A stretch of DNA of 53,457 bases from Balneolales bacterium (GTDB lineage: Bacteria > Bacteroidota > Rhodothermia > Balneolales > Natronogracilivirgulaceae). Below, piece by piece: positions 9,692 to 18,566 of the stretch (positions are counted from its first letter, which is position 1; every line of letters begins with the position of its first letter). Made by a program: the position numbers and the translations under genes. Where the stretch lies: positions 1 through 53,457 of the forward strand of contig SKXL01000072.1 in the NCBI GenBank assembly GCA_007128425.1, in the 5' to 3' direction. The notes under the pieces are model-generated. The model was given only the letters and a program-made list of their open reading frames with translations, did not search any database and was not told the DNA's origin.

Positions 9692-9943
9692 TTATTTCTC
9701 TTTGTAGAAAAAAACTTTTCCATTAACAGTGTCTTTGCCGCTTTTGATTCTGGCACCTGTTTCCCGATTGTATGTGTATACAACGTTTCTCATTGAATTC
9801 AGTTCTTTTTCATTTGAAAAAGTAACTTCCAGTGCATCACCACCTGCTTCGAGTTTATTCAAAGACTCAATTAGTGGTCGAAACTTGGAAGAGCTTTTTT
9901 TGGTAATACGAACATCTGAGCGAGGAACAAATTTTAATTTCAT
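9692..9943 (-). CDS. Small hypothetical protein, 83 aa
   Basis: A basic 83-residue protein that I do not recognise. It has no signal peptide, membrane segment or Cys/His metal motif. The alternating pattern (DALEVTFSNEKELNSMRNVVYTYNRETG) suggests a small alpha/beta domain. It has its own ATG, a candidate TTGACA promoter about 50-80 bp upstream and a perfect terminator 36 bp downstream, which supports a real gene. It follows the moxR-like gene on the same strand by 97 bp. Function unknown. Confidence 0.6.
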   Translation of the reverse strand: MKLKFVPRSDVRITKKSSSKFRPLIESLNKLEAGGDALEVTFSNEKELNSMRNVVYTYNRETGARIKSGKDTVNGKVFFYKEK

Positions 9944-9991
9944 TTCAATTTAAATTTATGTGTTTATAACGTCTTCAAGAAGGTTTAATTC

Positions 9992-10021
9992 AATTTAGTT
10001 ATTTATTCACATAAATGTCAA
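9992..10021 (-). promoter_or_regulatory. Candidate promoter of the 83-aa gene
   Basis: Read on the minus strand, a perfect TTGACA (10016-10021) is followed after 18 bases by TAAATT (9992-9997), a 4/6 match to a sigma-70 -10 box. It lies 48 bp upstream of the ATG in very AT-rich DNA, so chance is a real possibility. Confidence 0.35.
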
Positions 10022-10040
10022 CGATATCACAGTGAATATA

Positions 10041-11042
10041 TTATGGGACCTGAATATTTTTTAGTAGTATCTCTATAATATCTTCTGTTTTTATTTCTTC
10101 AGCTTCTGCTTCGTAAGTAAGTACAATCCTGTGACGTAAAATATCATATGCAACCGCTCGAATGTCTTCCGGCGTAACATAGGCCCTGTGTTTTGTAAAT
10201 GCATGTGCACGTGAGGCAAGGTTTAAATTAATCGTACCTCTTGGTGAAGCACCATAATCAATAAGTCCTTCAATTTTATTTATGTTATACCGTGCGGGAT
10301 ATCGTGTCGCCATGATGAGATCTACAATGTATTGTTCAACCTTTTCATCCATATAGATGTCATTCAGAACTTTTCTTGCTTCCAGAATGGTGAAGGGACT
10401 TACTACCGGATTCAGTGATTGCGGCTTGATCGTTCTGGCCATTCTTCTCATGATAGCCATCTCCTCCTCGTCGGAAGGGTAATCGATGTTGATTTTCATC
10501 ATGAATCGGTCAACCTGTGCCTCCGGAAGAGGGTAGGTTCCCTCCTGCTCTACCGGGTTTTGTGTTGCCAGTACAAGAAAGGGATCGTCAAGTTTGAATG
10601 TCTCTTCACCGATCGTGACCTGACGCTCCTGCATGGATTCAAGCAGCGCACTTTGGACTTTTGCAGGAGACCGGTTGATTTCATCCGCAAGAATGATGTT
10701 TGAAAAAACAGGACCTTTTTTAACCGTGAATTCACCCGTTTTCTGATTGAAGATCAGCGTGCCAATAAGATCGGCAGGCAGCAGGTCGGGAGTAAACTGG
10801 ATGCGCTGGAAATTTGTGTCAATGACTTTTGCAAGGCTTGAAATGGTCAGTGTCTTGGCGAGTCCCGGCACACCTTCAAGCAGTACATGTCCGTCAGATA
10901 GTAAACCGATAAGTAGGCGTTCAATCATCACTTTCTGACCGATGATTACCTTGTCAAGTTCCCTGTAGATGTCCTTGATAAAATGGCTGGTCTCCTGAAT
11001 TCTATCGGTCAGGGCACGCATGTCAGGGCTTTTTCTAATCAT
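10041..11042 (-). CDS. MoxR-family AAA+ ATPase
   Basis: Cytoplasmic AAA+ ATPase thought to act as a chaperone in assembling metal-containing or membrane protein complexes. The 333-residue protein has Walker A GVPGLAKT at 57-64, Walker B NIILADEINRSPAKVQSALLE, the ATQNP sensor segment (LVLATQNPVEQEGTYPLPEAQ), DRFMMK, and the C-terminal helical lid with GASPRGTINL. These are textbook MoxR features. MoxR genes usually sit with a DUF58 protein and VWA-domain proteins; here the downstream gene is an unrelated 83-aa protein and the upstream neighbour is the divergent nuo operon, so it is an orphan copy. ATG at 11042 is used; a second Met at residue 8 is an alternative. Confidence 0.92.
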   Translation of the reverse strand: MIRKSPDMRALTDRIQETSHFIKDIYRELDKVIIGQKVMIERLLIGLLSDGHVLLEGVPGLAKTLTISSLAKVIDTNFQRIQFTPDLLPADLIGTLIFNQKTGEFTVKKGPVFSNIILADEINRSPAKVQSALLESMQERQVTIGEETFKLDDPFLVLATQNPVEQEGTYPLPEAQVDRFMMKINIDYPSDEEEMAIMRRMARTIKPQSLNPVVSPFTILEARKVLNDIYMDEKVEQYIVDLIMATRYPARYNINKIEGLIDYGASPRGTINLNLASRAHAFTKHRAYVTPEDIRAVAYDILRHRIVLTYEAEAEEIKTEDIIEILLKNIQVP

Positions 11043-11298
11043 GTTTAGAGAGCATTAATGGTGGTAATAAAAAGTGATAATCTGGAAAAAAAAATGAAGT
11101 AAAAACAAACTTTTCTTAACTTCCCGCACGAATTTAAAAAAAAATCAGACACTATTTCACATGAGCTTTGCAGGTATTTGATTTTTTGTCAAACGTTCCG
11201 TCTCATGTTTTTTTCTAATTTCTGTAAACATAGCAGATATAGTTGAAGACACAAAGTTTTTTAACTACCTTAATGCTCATTTTAAATTGCGCCATTTC

Positions 11299-11826
11299 AT
11301 GGAGACTTACATCTTTATCCTTTTTGCAACGCTGGCTGTCGCTTCTGCAGTAGGCATGGTTGCCAGTCGGGATACGGTAAACAGTGCGCTTTTTCTGGTT
11401 TTGAATCTCATTTCCGTGGCGGGAATATTCCTGCTGCTCAAAGCCCAGTTTCTGGCCGTTGTCCAGGTGCTTGTTTACGGTGGTGCCATTATGGTGCTTT
11501 TTCTGTTTGTCATTATGCTGCTTAATCTGTCCGATGAAGAGAACATGCTCAGCCGGTTTAGCCTCAGGTACACTGTGGCATTCTTCCTTGGTGTCATCGT
11601 CCTGGCCCAGCTGCTCTACGCGATCGCAAGTGTCACCGGTACGCTACCTCAGGTTCATCCGGATATGGAACAGATTGGTACGGTGGAATCGATAGGTGAT
11701 GCACTCTTCACAGTTTACATGTTACCGGTGCTGGTAACCGCCATATTGCTTACTGCCGCAGTTGTCGGAGCTCTTCTGCTGGCACAGCGTAAAATCAGTA
11801 GTGAAAAAGGGAAAGGGAGTGAATAA
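11299..11826 (+). CDS. nuoJ: NADH-quinone oxidoreductase subunit J
   Basis: Membrane subunit of complex I; its third transmembrane helix carries the pi-bulge near the E-channel. I start at ATG 11299 ([13 protein letters not shown]), giving 175 residues; a TTG four codons earlier is less likely. Five hydrophobic helices are visible. The family signature [48 protein letters not shown] spans about residues 29-77 (quoted by position; key parts [13 protein letters not shown] and [11 protein letters not shown]). It is the first gene of a membrane-arm operon and overlaps nuoK by one base (TAATG). Confidence 0.93.
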   Translation: METYIFILFATLAVASAVGMVASRDTVNSALFLVLNLISVAGIFLLLKAQFLAVVQVLVYGGAIMVLFLFVIMLLNLSDEENMLSRFSLRYTVAFFLGVIVLAQLLYAIASVTGTLPQVHPDMEQIGTVESIGDALFTVYMLPVLVTAILLTAAVVGALLLAQRKISSEKGKGSE

Positions 11827-12125
11827 TGGAAATGGATTGGTACCTTGGTCTGTCAGCTGTCTTGTTCACTATCGGGGTGATTGGTGTTCTGACACGTAAA
11901 AATGCCATCGTTATCTTTATGTGTGCCGAGCTGATGCTCAATTCTGTCAACCTCACACTGGTATCTTTCAGCGCACAGCTTGGTGATGTACACGGCCAAA
12001 TACTCGTCTTTTTCGCACTCTGTGTCGCAGCCGCAGAGGCTGCCGTCGGCCTTGCCATCATCATCGCCATCTACCGGAACAACCTCACTGTCGATGTAAC
12101 GCGGATCAACTTGCTACGATGGTAA
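11826..12125 (+). CDS. nuoK: NADH-quinone oxidoreductase subunit K
   Basis: A 99-residue, three-helix membrane subunit of complex I, homologous to MrpC. Key residues are the two buried Glu residues: one in [13 protein letters not shown] and one in [13 protein letters not shown]. These are the proton-path glutamates of the family. The start ATG overlaps the nuoJ stop by one base, indicating translational coupling; MDWYLGL two codons later is an alternative start. The gap to nuoL is 101 bp, unusually long within this operon, and shows no terminator. Confidence 0.94.
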   Translation: MEMDWYLGLSAVLFTIGVIGVLTRKNAIVIFMCAELMLNSVNLTLVSFSAQLGDVHGQILVFFALCVAAAEAAVGLAIIIAIYRNNLTVDVTRINLLRW

Positions 12126-12226
12126 TCACGGTGATTATGTTTTATCTATAAAAATACGCACCACAGGCTCTTTTCGACCATCATGTTCAAAATCGAAATA
12201 ACCATAAACGGAAATAGCTAAACTTC

Positions 12227-14245
12227 ATGGACGCATACGTTCATCTCGTACCCTGGATCGTTCTTATACCGCTGGCCGGGTTTCTGTTCAATGGCTTGCT
12301 TGGGCTCTCGTCCGAATCATTCCGGGCCATGAAGCCTCTTATCGGAGGGGTAGCGACTCTGGCCGTCTTTATTCCATTTCTGATTGCCGTTTGGCTGTTT
12401 TTTATGATGACAGGGGAGAGCGAAGCGGCAACGGTGAGCCTGTTTACATGGATCGAAGCCGGAAGTTTCAGTACGGACATCGGTTACCGTCTGGACCAGC
12501 TTTCCCTGCTCATGACACTTGTCGTGACCGGTGTCGGCGCGCTTATCCACTTCTATGCTATCGGCTACATGGCCGGAGATGAAGGTTTCTGGAAGTTCTT
12601 CTCTTTTATGAACCTGTTTATCTTTGCCATGCTCAATCTTGTACTGGCCGATAACATGCTCCTGCTGTTTCTCGGATGGGAGGGTGTCGGACTCTGCTCC
12701 TATCTGCTTATCGGCTATTGGTACGCTGATATGTCCAAATCCGATGCCGCTAAAAAGGCGTTTCTCTACAACAGGGTGGGTGATTTCGCTTTCCTTATCG
12801 CGTTGTTCATGATCTTTCAGGTCGTCGGCTCTCTGCGGTTTGAGGATATTCTGGCCGGAACCGCACTGTTCACCACCGACCAGGTTTTCCTGATCGGTTT
12901 GCTGATCCTCATAGGCGCCACCGGGAAAAGTGCCCAGATTCCGCTGTTTGTCTGGCTCCCGGATGCCATGGCCGGCCCCACACCCGTATCGGCCCTCATC
13001 CATGCCGCCACCATGGTTACCTCCGGCGTCTACGTGATCTCACGCTTGTCGCCGTTCTTCATGCAGTCGCCTGAACTGATGCTCATCGTTGCAGTTACAG
13101 GTGGATTTACAGCGGTCATCGCAGCCACTATCGCGCTTACAAAGTACGACATCAAGGCAGTTCTGGCCTACTCCACAGTTTCCCAGCTTGGGTTCATGTT
13201 CCTTGCACTTGGTACTGGAGCTTACGTCGCCGCCATGTTTCATGTGGTGACACACGCTTTTTTCAAAGCCTGTCTTTTTCTCGGATCCGGGTCGGTGATC
13301 CATGCCATGCATAACGTGGAGCACAAGCTGAATGAAGATCGAAAGCACGTCCATTTTGATCCGCAGGACATGCGCTTCATGGGTGGGCTGCGCAGGTACA
13401 TGCCTTCAACCTACAGAACGTTTCTCATCGCCACCATCGCCATTGCCGGCATACCACCACTGGCCGGATTTTTCTCAAAGGACGAAATCCTGGTGATGAC
13501 ATTCAATGCCGGTATGGGAGGCTTTGGCGCAGTTTACATTGGATTATGGGCGCTGGCACTCGTCACGGCATTCATGACCGCGTTCTACATGTTCCGGCTT
13601 ACACTGGGTATTTTTCACGGCGATTTTCGTCTTCCCAGAAAACTCAGCAAAGCCCAGGGTTATGAACAGCACCTGCATGAGAGCCCGTTTACCATGACTT
13701 CCGTTCTTTGGGTACTTGCGGGTCTCTCCATTCTCGGAGGCTTTATCGGTATTCCAAATTTTGTAGTGGCAACATTCACCGGCACGGCCGATGTTAATCT
13801 GCTTTCCAACTGGCTGGACAAGGTCACACTCGATGCCGATCTTATTCTCAGCAAACAGGTGGAATGGATGCTGCTCTTTGGATCCGTGCTGATTGCACTC
13901 GCAGGCGTATTCGTCGCTTTCCGGCTCTATGACAACAATGAACTGGAAGAACCCGACGCCGGCATTGCCGAGCGATTCGGAGCAATTTATCAGGTCTGGA
14001 GTGACAAGTACAAAGTTGACGAAATTTACGAAAGTCTCATCATTCGCCCGACCGTTCGCTTTTCCGATCGTGTACTCGCTGTATTCGACATGAAAGGTAT
14101 TGACGGATTCGTGAACGTCATCGCCTCGACCGTCCGGTTTGCCGGCAGTGTCGTCCGTTACTTCCAGACCGGACTGGTGCAGACCTATGCTTACGGTATT
14201 GTTCTTGGAGTCATCCTCGTCTTTTTCATGTTGCTGTTCCGATAA
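12227..14245 (+). CDS. nuoL: NADH-quinone oxidoreductase subunit L
   Basis: Distal antiporter-like proton pump subunit of complex I with 16 expected transmembrane helices and the long lateral helix (672 residues, normal). Key charged residues are present: Glu in FLGWEGVGLCSYLL, Lys in GATGKSAQIPLFVWLPDAMAG, the HAATM motif, Lys in HAFFKACLFLGSG, and Lys in AGFFSKDEIL. The C-terminal lateral helix and final anchor are in the last 170 residues or so. It is followed by nuoM after 9 bp. Confidence 0.96.
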   Translation: MDAYVHLVPWIVLIPLAGFLFNGLLGLSSESFRAMKPLIGGVATLAVFIPFLIAVWLFFMMTGESEAATVSLFTWIEAGSFSTDIGYRLDQLSLLMTLVVTGVGALIHFYAIGYMAGDEGFWKFFSFMNLFIFAMLNLVLADNMLLLFLGWEGVGLCSYLLIGYWYADMSKSDAAKKAFLYNRVGDFAFLIALFMIFQVVGSLRFEDILAGTALFTTDQVFLIGLLILIGATGKSAQIPLFVWLPDAMAGPTPVSALIHAATMVTSGVYVISRLSPFFMQSPELMLIVAVTGGFTAVIAATIALTKYDIKAVLAYSTVSQLGFMFLALGTGAYVAAMFHVVTHAFFKACLFLGSGSVIHAMHNVEHKLNEDRKHVHFDPQDMRFMGGLRRYMPSTYRTFLIATIAIAGIPPLAGFFSKDEILVMTFNAGMGGFGAVYIGLWALALVTAFMTAFYMFRLTLGIFHGDFRLPRKLSKAQGYEQHLHESPFTMTSVLWVLAGLSILGGFIGIPNFVVATFTGTADVNLLSNWLDKVTLDADLILSKQVEWMLLFGSVLIALAGVFVAFRLYDNNELEEPDAGIAERFGAIYQVWSDKYKVDEIYESLIIRPTVRFSDRVLAVFDMKGIDGFVNVIASTVRFAGSVVRYFQTGLVQTYAYGIVLGVILVFFMLLFR

Positions 14246-14254
14246 CTATCACAT

Positions 14255-15943
14255 ATGTCAATGGAATTACTGCTAAATATTGTCATTTATCTGCCGCTTT
14301 TCGGAGCGTTGCTCCTTTTGTTTATCAGACGTGATGGATGGGTGCGCTGGACCAGTTTCTTCATTACAACAGCAACTTTCCTCCTTTCACTGCCGCTGTT
14401 GTTTCAGTTTGATATCTCCATTACCGGTACGGCACAATACCTGACTGTTGGCGAACCGTTTCTTGGCGACTGGGATGTGAAATATATCGTGGGACTGGAC
14501 GGTCTCAGCATGCTCCTGTTCATGCTCACCACGTTCATGGCACCGATCGTGGTGCTTTCCTCTTGGAGTTCCATTACAAAACACGTTGCCGGTTTTTACT
14601 CCATGCTGCTCATCCTCCAAACCGGCTCACTCGGTGTTTTTGCAGCACTAGATCTCTTCATGTTTTATATCTTTTTCGAGCTCACGCAGATTCCCATGTT
14701 CTTCCTGATCGGCATCTGGGGCGGGGAGGACCGGATCTATGCCACCGTTAAGTTTTTCATCTACACCCTGGTGGGCTGGCTGCTGATGCTTGTAGCCCTG
14801 ATTTATGTCGGCTATGCGGCCGGCAATATGGTCAACGACGGCGTCTTTACCACCGACTGGAGACTGATCACAAGCCCCGAATTCCAGCTTGGACTCGTCG
14901 AGCAGACCTGGCTCTTTCTGGCCTTCGGGTTTGCTTTCTGCATCAAAATACCCATTTTCCCGTTCCACAGCTGGCTGCCGCTTGCACACACCGAAGCGCC
15001 GACAGCCGGTTCCGTTGTGCTCGCCGCCATTGCCCTTAAAATGGGAACCTACGCGGTGCTCCGCTATCTGATCCCGCTGTTTCCCAATGCAGCCATCGCA
15101 TTTGCACCCATGTTTGCCGTACTTGGCGTCATCGGCATCATCTATGGCGCCCTGGTTGCCATGGTACAGAAGGACGTGAAAAAACTGGTCGCCTACTCCT
15201 CCATAAGTCACCTTGGATTCGTCGTTCTCGGCATGTTTGCCTTCAACACCACCGCCGCACAGGGAGCCATCATCCAGATGGTGAACCACGGACTCTCTAC
15301 CGGCGCACTCTTTATCATTGTCGGGATGCTGTATGAACGTCGCCACAGCCGCTTGATCGCTGATTTTGGCGGAGTGGCCAAAATGATGCCGGTTCTGACC
15401 GTCATGTTCATGATCGCCACACTGGCATCGATCGGACTGCCGGGGCTTAACGGATTCGTCGGCGAGTTTTTGATCCTGGTCGGTACGTTCAATTCCGGGG
15501 TCCTCGGATCCTACTGGTATGCCGTGTTGGCCGCACTTGGAGTGATACTCGCCGCCGGCTATATGCTATGGATGTTCCAGAGAGTGATGTTCGGACCTGT
15601 TACCCACGATGAAAACAAAAAGCTGACCGACATCAATGCCCGCGAAATCGCACTATTGGTACCCATCATGATCTTTATCGTCTGGATCGGGATCCGGCCA
15701 ACCGACTTTACCAGATATTCCGAAGCCCAGGTGATGTGGATGCTTGAGGATACCCAGACCAGAGCAGAAGGTATAGCGCAAAACGCAGCCTCCGAAAAGC
15801 TGCCGGTCTGGGCCGAAAGGCTGTACGATGTCACCCCGCAACTGGCGTTGGAAACAGACAAGCTGACAGAGAAACCGATTAACATCGATCAGACAAGGAT
15901 CGAAGAATTTGAATATGAATCAACAATGAATAGGGAGCACTGA
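14255..15943 (+). CDS. nuoM: NADH-quinone oxidoreductase subunit M
   Basis: Second antiporter-like proton pump of complex I. The 562-residue protein is slightly longer than E. coli NuoM because of a hydrophilic tail after the last helix. Conserved elements are Glu in FFELTQIPMFFLIGIWGG, Lys in FCIKIPIFPFHSWLPLAHTEAP, Lys in AIALKMGTY, the SSISHLGF motif and Glu in GLNGFVGEFL. ATG at 14255 is used; ATG two codons later is possible. The stop codon is two bases before the start of the pterin dehydratase gene. Confidence 0.96.
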   Translation: MSMELLLNIVIYLPLFGALLLLFIRRDGWVRWTSFFITTATFLLSLPLLFQFDISITGTAQYLTVGEPFLGDWDVKYIVGLDGLSMLLFMLTTFMAPIVVLSSWSSITKHVAGFYSMLLILQTGSLGVFAALDLFMFYIFFELTQIPMFFLIGIWGGEDRIYATVKFFIYTLVGWLLMLVALIYVGYAAGNMVNDGVFTTDWRLITSPEFQLGLVEQTWLFLAFGFAFCIKIPIFPFHSWLPLAHTEAPTAGSVVLAAIALKMGTYAVLRYLIPLFPNAAIAFAPMFAVLGVIGIIYGALVAMVQKDVKKLVAYSSISHLGFVVLGMFAFNTTAAQGAIIQMVNHGLSTGALFIIVGMLYERRHSRLIADFGGVAKMMPVLTVMFMIATLASIGLPGLNGFVGEFLILVGTFNSGVLGSYWYAVLAALGVILAAGYMLWMFQRVMFGPVTHDENKKLTDINAREIALLVPIMIFIVWIGIRPTDFTRYSEAQVMWMLEDTQTRAEGIAQNAASEKLPVWAERLYDVTPQLALETDKLTEKPINIDQTRIEEFEYESTMNREH

Positions 15944-15945
15944 TT

Positions 15946-16227
15946 ATGGCTGAAGCATTGCAACCGGCAGAATTGGAAAAAGAACTCAAAGAATTGAAAG
16001 GATGGAGCGTCGAAGGGGACAAACTGACGAAGCAATTTTCGTTTGCCGACTTTCGCCAGGCAATGGCCTTTATGGTCAGGGTAGCCTTCGAGGCAGAAGA
16101 ACAGGCGCATCATCCCGAATTTTTCAATGTGTACAAAGATGTGAGGATTCAACTGGCCACTCACGACGCCGGTGGCAAAATCACCTTAAAGGATATCGCA
16201 TTGGCGAAACGTATTGACGCTATCTAA
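15946..16227 (+). CDS. phhB: 4a-hydroxytetrahydrobiopterin (pterin-4a-carbinolamine) dehydratase
   Basis: Dehydrates 4a-hydroxytetrahydrobiopterin, which recycles the cofactor of aromatic amino acid hydroxylases. The 93-residue protein has the active-site signature EEQAHHPEFFNVYKDV followed by LATHDAGG, with the two adjacent His residues and His of THDAGG that define active members, and the usual N-terminal LKGWSVEGDKLTKQFSFADF. It begins two bases after the nuoM stop and ends nine bases before nuoN, so it is clearly part of the nuo transcript. I recall the same placement among complex I genes of Rhodothermus marinus. Whether it works for pterin recycling, complex I, or neither cannot be told from sequence. 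The gene name is by analogy to phhB/pcd. Confidence 0.93.
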   Translation: MAEALQPAELEKELKELKGWSVEGDKLTKQFSFADFRQAMAFMVRVAFEAEEQAHHPEFFNVYKDVRIQLATHDAGGKITLKDIALAKRIDAI

Positions 16228-16236
16228 ACCAAATTC

Positions 16237-17667
16237 ATGGAATCAGCAAACGAATTATTGACCATACTGCCCCTGATCATCATTGGTGCAGCCGGACTCA
16301 TTGTGATGATGCTGGATGCCTTTACAGGCAGTGTGCGAATGGCATACTATGTTACGGTATTTTTTTCGGGAGCAGCCCTCGTTGCAGCGTTTTCGAGCCT
16401 TTTTGGTCCGACCGGCGAAGCATTCCACAGTGTCATTGTCTATGGTGGAACATCAGCCTTCGGCATGGTACTGGTGATGACCGGTACGCTTTTTTCCGTG
16501 ATTCTCACCCGCGATTACCTGGAAAAAACAGGAACACATATCGCGGAAGTTTACTCCATGATCTTGTTTGCATCATTCGGGATGCTGTTGCTTGTTGCTT
16601 CAAATAACCTGCTGACGGTCTTTCTGGGTATCGAAACCATGTCCATTTCGTTGTATGTGCTGGCCGGACTGGTCCGGGATCGCAAACAGGGGGTTGAGGC
16701 CGCATTGAAATACTTTCTGCTCGGCGCTTTCGCAACCGGTTTTCTGCTCTATGGCATTGCGCTGCTCTATGGCGCATCCGGTTCAACATTTCTGGTGGAA
16801 ATCGCTGCAACCGAGAATAAGGGTATGATCTACTGGGCGGGTGTCGGTCTGCTTCTGGTCGGATTTTTTTTCAAAGTATCGGCCGTTCCATTTCATATGT
16901 GGACTCCTGACGTGTATCAGGGTGCACCAACGACCATCACGGCCTTCATGGCAACAGCCTCCAAAGCAGCTGCGTTTGTCGCCTTCATTCTGGTGCTCAG
17001 CCGGGCGCTTCCGGAAGCGCGTGACGGATGGGGCGATGTAATCTGGCTGTTTGCCATTTTTACCATGGTAGTCGGCAATATTCTTGCCCTGGTCCAGGAC
17101 AATGTGAAACGTATGCTCGCCTACTCCAGTATTGCCCACGCCGGCTATATCATGATCGGCCTTGCCGCGGGAACGGCCGCAGCCTACGGCGCCGTACTCT
17201 TCTATCTGTTTGCATACACATTGATGAATATCGGTGCATTTGGTGTCGTTGCTTATTATGAGTGGCACAAAGGGTATGATTTTACAGACGTAAAAAACTA
17301 CTCCGGACTTGGTTTTCAACAGCCGGTCATGGGTGTACTTATGGCCGTATTTCTTTTCTCCATGGTGGGAATTCCTCCATTTGCGGGATTCATCGGAAAG
17401 TATCGTGTATTTGCCGCCGCTGTCGACGAAGGATTGATAAGCCTGGTGGTGGTCGGTGTACTTGCCAGTGCCGCCAGCGTTTACTATTACCTGCGGGTAC
17501 TGGTACAACTCTACATGAAAGAGAATGAAACCGGCATCACTCTCACACGTCCGGGTACAGTCTATACTGCTGCTCTACTTCTAATGGGGTTGCTTACTCT
17601 CTATTTTGGAGTAAATCCGGGGGTACTGACCGATCTTCTGGGTTCATTCAAGTACGTTGGTTACTGA
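16237..17667 (+). CDS. nuoN: NADH-quinone oxidoreductase subunit N
   Basis: Third antiporter-like proton pump subunit of complex I, 476 residues with about 14 membrane helices. Key residues are Glu in FLGIETMSISLYVLAGL, Lys in FFFKVSAVPFHMWTPDVYQGAP, Lys in ATASKAAAFVAF, the SSIAHAGY motif and Lys in FAGFIGKYRVF. It closes the operon nuoJ-K-L-M-phhB-N. No strong terminator follows within 150 bp. Confidence 0.96.
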   Translation: MESANELLTILPLIIIGAAGLIVMMLDAFTGSVRMAYYVTVFFSGAALVAAFSSLFGPTGEAFHSVIVYGGTSAFGMVLVMTGTLFSVILTRDYLEKTGTHIAEVYSMILFASFGMLLLVASNNLLTVFLGIETMSISLYVLAGLVRDRKQGVEAALKYFLLGAFATGFLLYGIALLYGASGSTFLVEIAATENKGMIYWAGVGLLLVGFFFKVSAVPFHMWTPDVYQGAPTTITAFMATASKAAAFVAFILVLSRALPEARDGWGDVIWLFAIFTMVVGNILALVQDNVKRMLAYSSIAHAGYIMIGLAAGTAAAYGAVLFYLFAYTLMNIGAFGVVAYYEWHKGYDFTDVKNYSGLGFQQPVMGVLMAVFLFSMVGIPPFAGFIGKYRVFAAAVDEGLISLVVVGVLASAASVYYYLRVLVQLYMKENETGITLTRPGTVYTAALLLMGLLTLYFGVNPGVLTDLLGSFKYVGY

Positions 17668-17804
17668 CGGGCTTTTCAGGCTCGTTCGATGGACTTGTGC
17701 TGCGGACAGCTTATGCAAAGTTTTCCGGTCTGCGCAGTTCGCCAGGATGAACCAGCCGGACTCCCAGAATCAGCCCGACTCTACCTGATTCCTTGAGTAC
17801 AAAA

Positions 17805-17835
17805 TTGCATTAGAGCCGCAATCTGTTTATCTTTG
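17805..17835 (+). promoter_or_regulatory. Predicted rpsF operon promoter (Bacteroidota type)
   Basis: TTG (17805-17807) is followed after exactly 20 bases by TATCTTTG (17828-17835), a full match to TAnnTTTG. Transcription would start near 17841, leaving a leader of about 50 bases with a stable hairpin (17844-17864). Inferred by pattern only. Confidence 0.6.
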
Positions 17836-17843
17836 CGCCGCCT

Positions 17844-17882
17844 GCCGCTGGAGAAACCAGCGGCTGTTTCCAAAAACAACCG
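17844..17882 (+). promoter_or_regulatory. Hairpin plus CCG in the rpsF leader
   Basis: An 8-bp perfect stem GCCGCTGG (17844-17851) / CCAGCGGC (17857-17864) with loop AGAAA lies just after the predicted promoter. It is followed by an unpaired stretch containing CCG (17880-17882) directly before the ribosome-binding site AAGG. S6:S18 autoregulatory sites in rpsF leaders also use a hairpin plus a CCG trinucleotide. The outer helix of that motif would need bases inside the predicted -7 element, so the match is only partial. Confidence 0.35.
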
Positions 17883-17890
17883 AAGGTGAT

Positions 17891-18259
17891 ATGAAAACCA
17901 ATTTTTATGAAGTAACCTTTATTATCAATCCGGTTCTTGAAGAAGAACAGGTAAAGGAAGTCAAAGATGGTTTTGAATCCTTTATTAAGGAAAAAGAAGC
18001 CGAGATTGATGAAGTGGAAGAGTGGGGCATCAAACGCCTTGCCTATGAAATCGACGGGAAAAACAGTGGCTACTACGTGAACGCCTACTTTCACGCGCCG
18101 GGAACCATTATCAGTGACCTTGAAAGATATTTCAAGCTGAATGAAAACATCATCCGGAATATCGTCCTCAAGTATGACAACAAAATGCTGAAACACAGAG
18201 AGCTCCAGAAAAAAGGAAAACTCCCTGTCATATTCAGCGAAACTCCCGAAGAGGAATAA
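17891..18259 (+). CDS. rpsF: 30S ribosomal protein S6
   Basis: S6 binds 16S rRNA as a heterodimer with S18 in the 30S platform. The 122-residue protein has the ferredoxin-like pattern [42 protein letters not shown] and the strand [20 protein letters not shown], with a short acidic tail. It is first in rpsF-rpsR-rplI and preceded by a GAAGG ribosome-binding site. Confidence 0.95.
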   Translation: MKTNFYEVTFIINPVLEEEQVKEVKDGFESFIKEKEAEIDEVEEWGIKRLAYEIDGKNSGYYVNAYFHAPGTIISDLERYFKLNENIIRNIVLKYDNKMLKHRELQKKGKLPVIFSETPEEE

Positions 18260-18293
18260 TTTACCCCCTACCCATTTCTTAAAGATTTTTACC

Positions 18294-18545
18294 ATGCTGA
18301 AAAACCCCGCACACCCCAAAAAAGGCAACCTGAAGGAGAAAGAGTGCAAATTCTCCAGAGCCGGAGTAGTTTACATCGATTATAAGGATGTGGACACTCT
18401 GGAGCGCTTTATCAATGACCAGGGAAAGATCCTTCCCCGTCGCGTTACCGGTACAAGCGCCAAATATCAGCGTCAGCTTACCCTTGCCATAAAACGTGCA
18501 AGGCATCTCGGATTGCTTCCGTTTGTTGCCGAAAATCTCAGATAA
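18294..18545 (+). CDS. rpsR: 30S ribosomal protein S18
   Basis: 83-residue basic partner of S6 in the 30S platform. Diagnostic segments are [29 protein letters not shown] (residues about 25-53; key part [17 protein letters not shown]) and [12 protein letters not shown] at the end. A single Cys (KECKFSRAG) is present, so the four-Cys zinc form is not indicated. It lies 34 bp after rpsF and 21 bp before rplI. Confidence 0.95.
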   Translation: MLKNPAHPKKGNLKEKECKFSRAGVVYIDYKDVDTLERFINDQGKILPRRVTGTSAKYQRQLTLAIKRARHLGLLPFVAENLR

Positions 18546-18566
18546 TCATTTTTCCAGGAGTTAATC

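Noticed and set aside
12317-13003. Long antisense open frames opposite nuoL, nuoM and nuoN
   Set aside because: They lie opposite well-conserved membrane proteins and have the Gly/Glu/His/Lys-rich composition expected of reversed hydrophobic codons.
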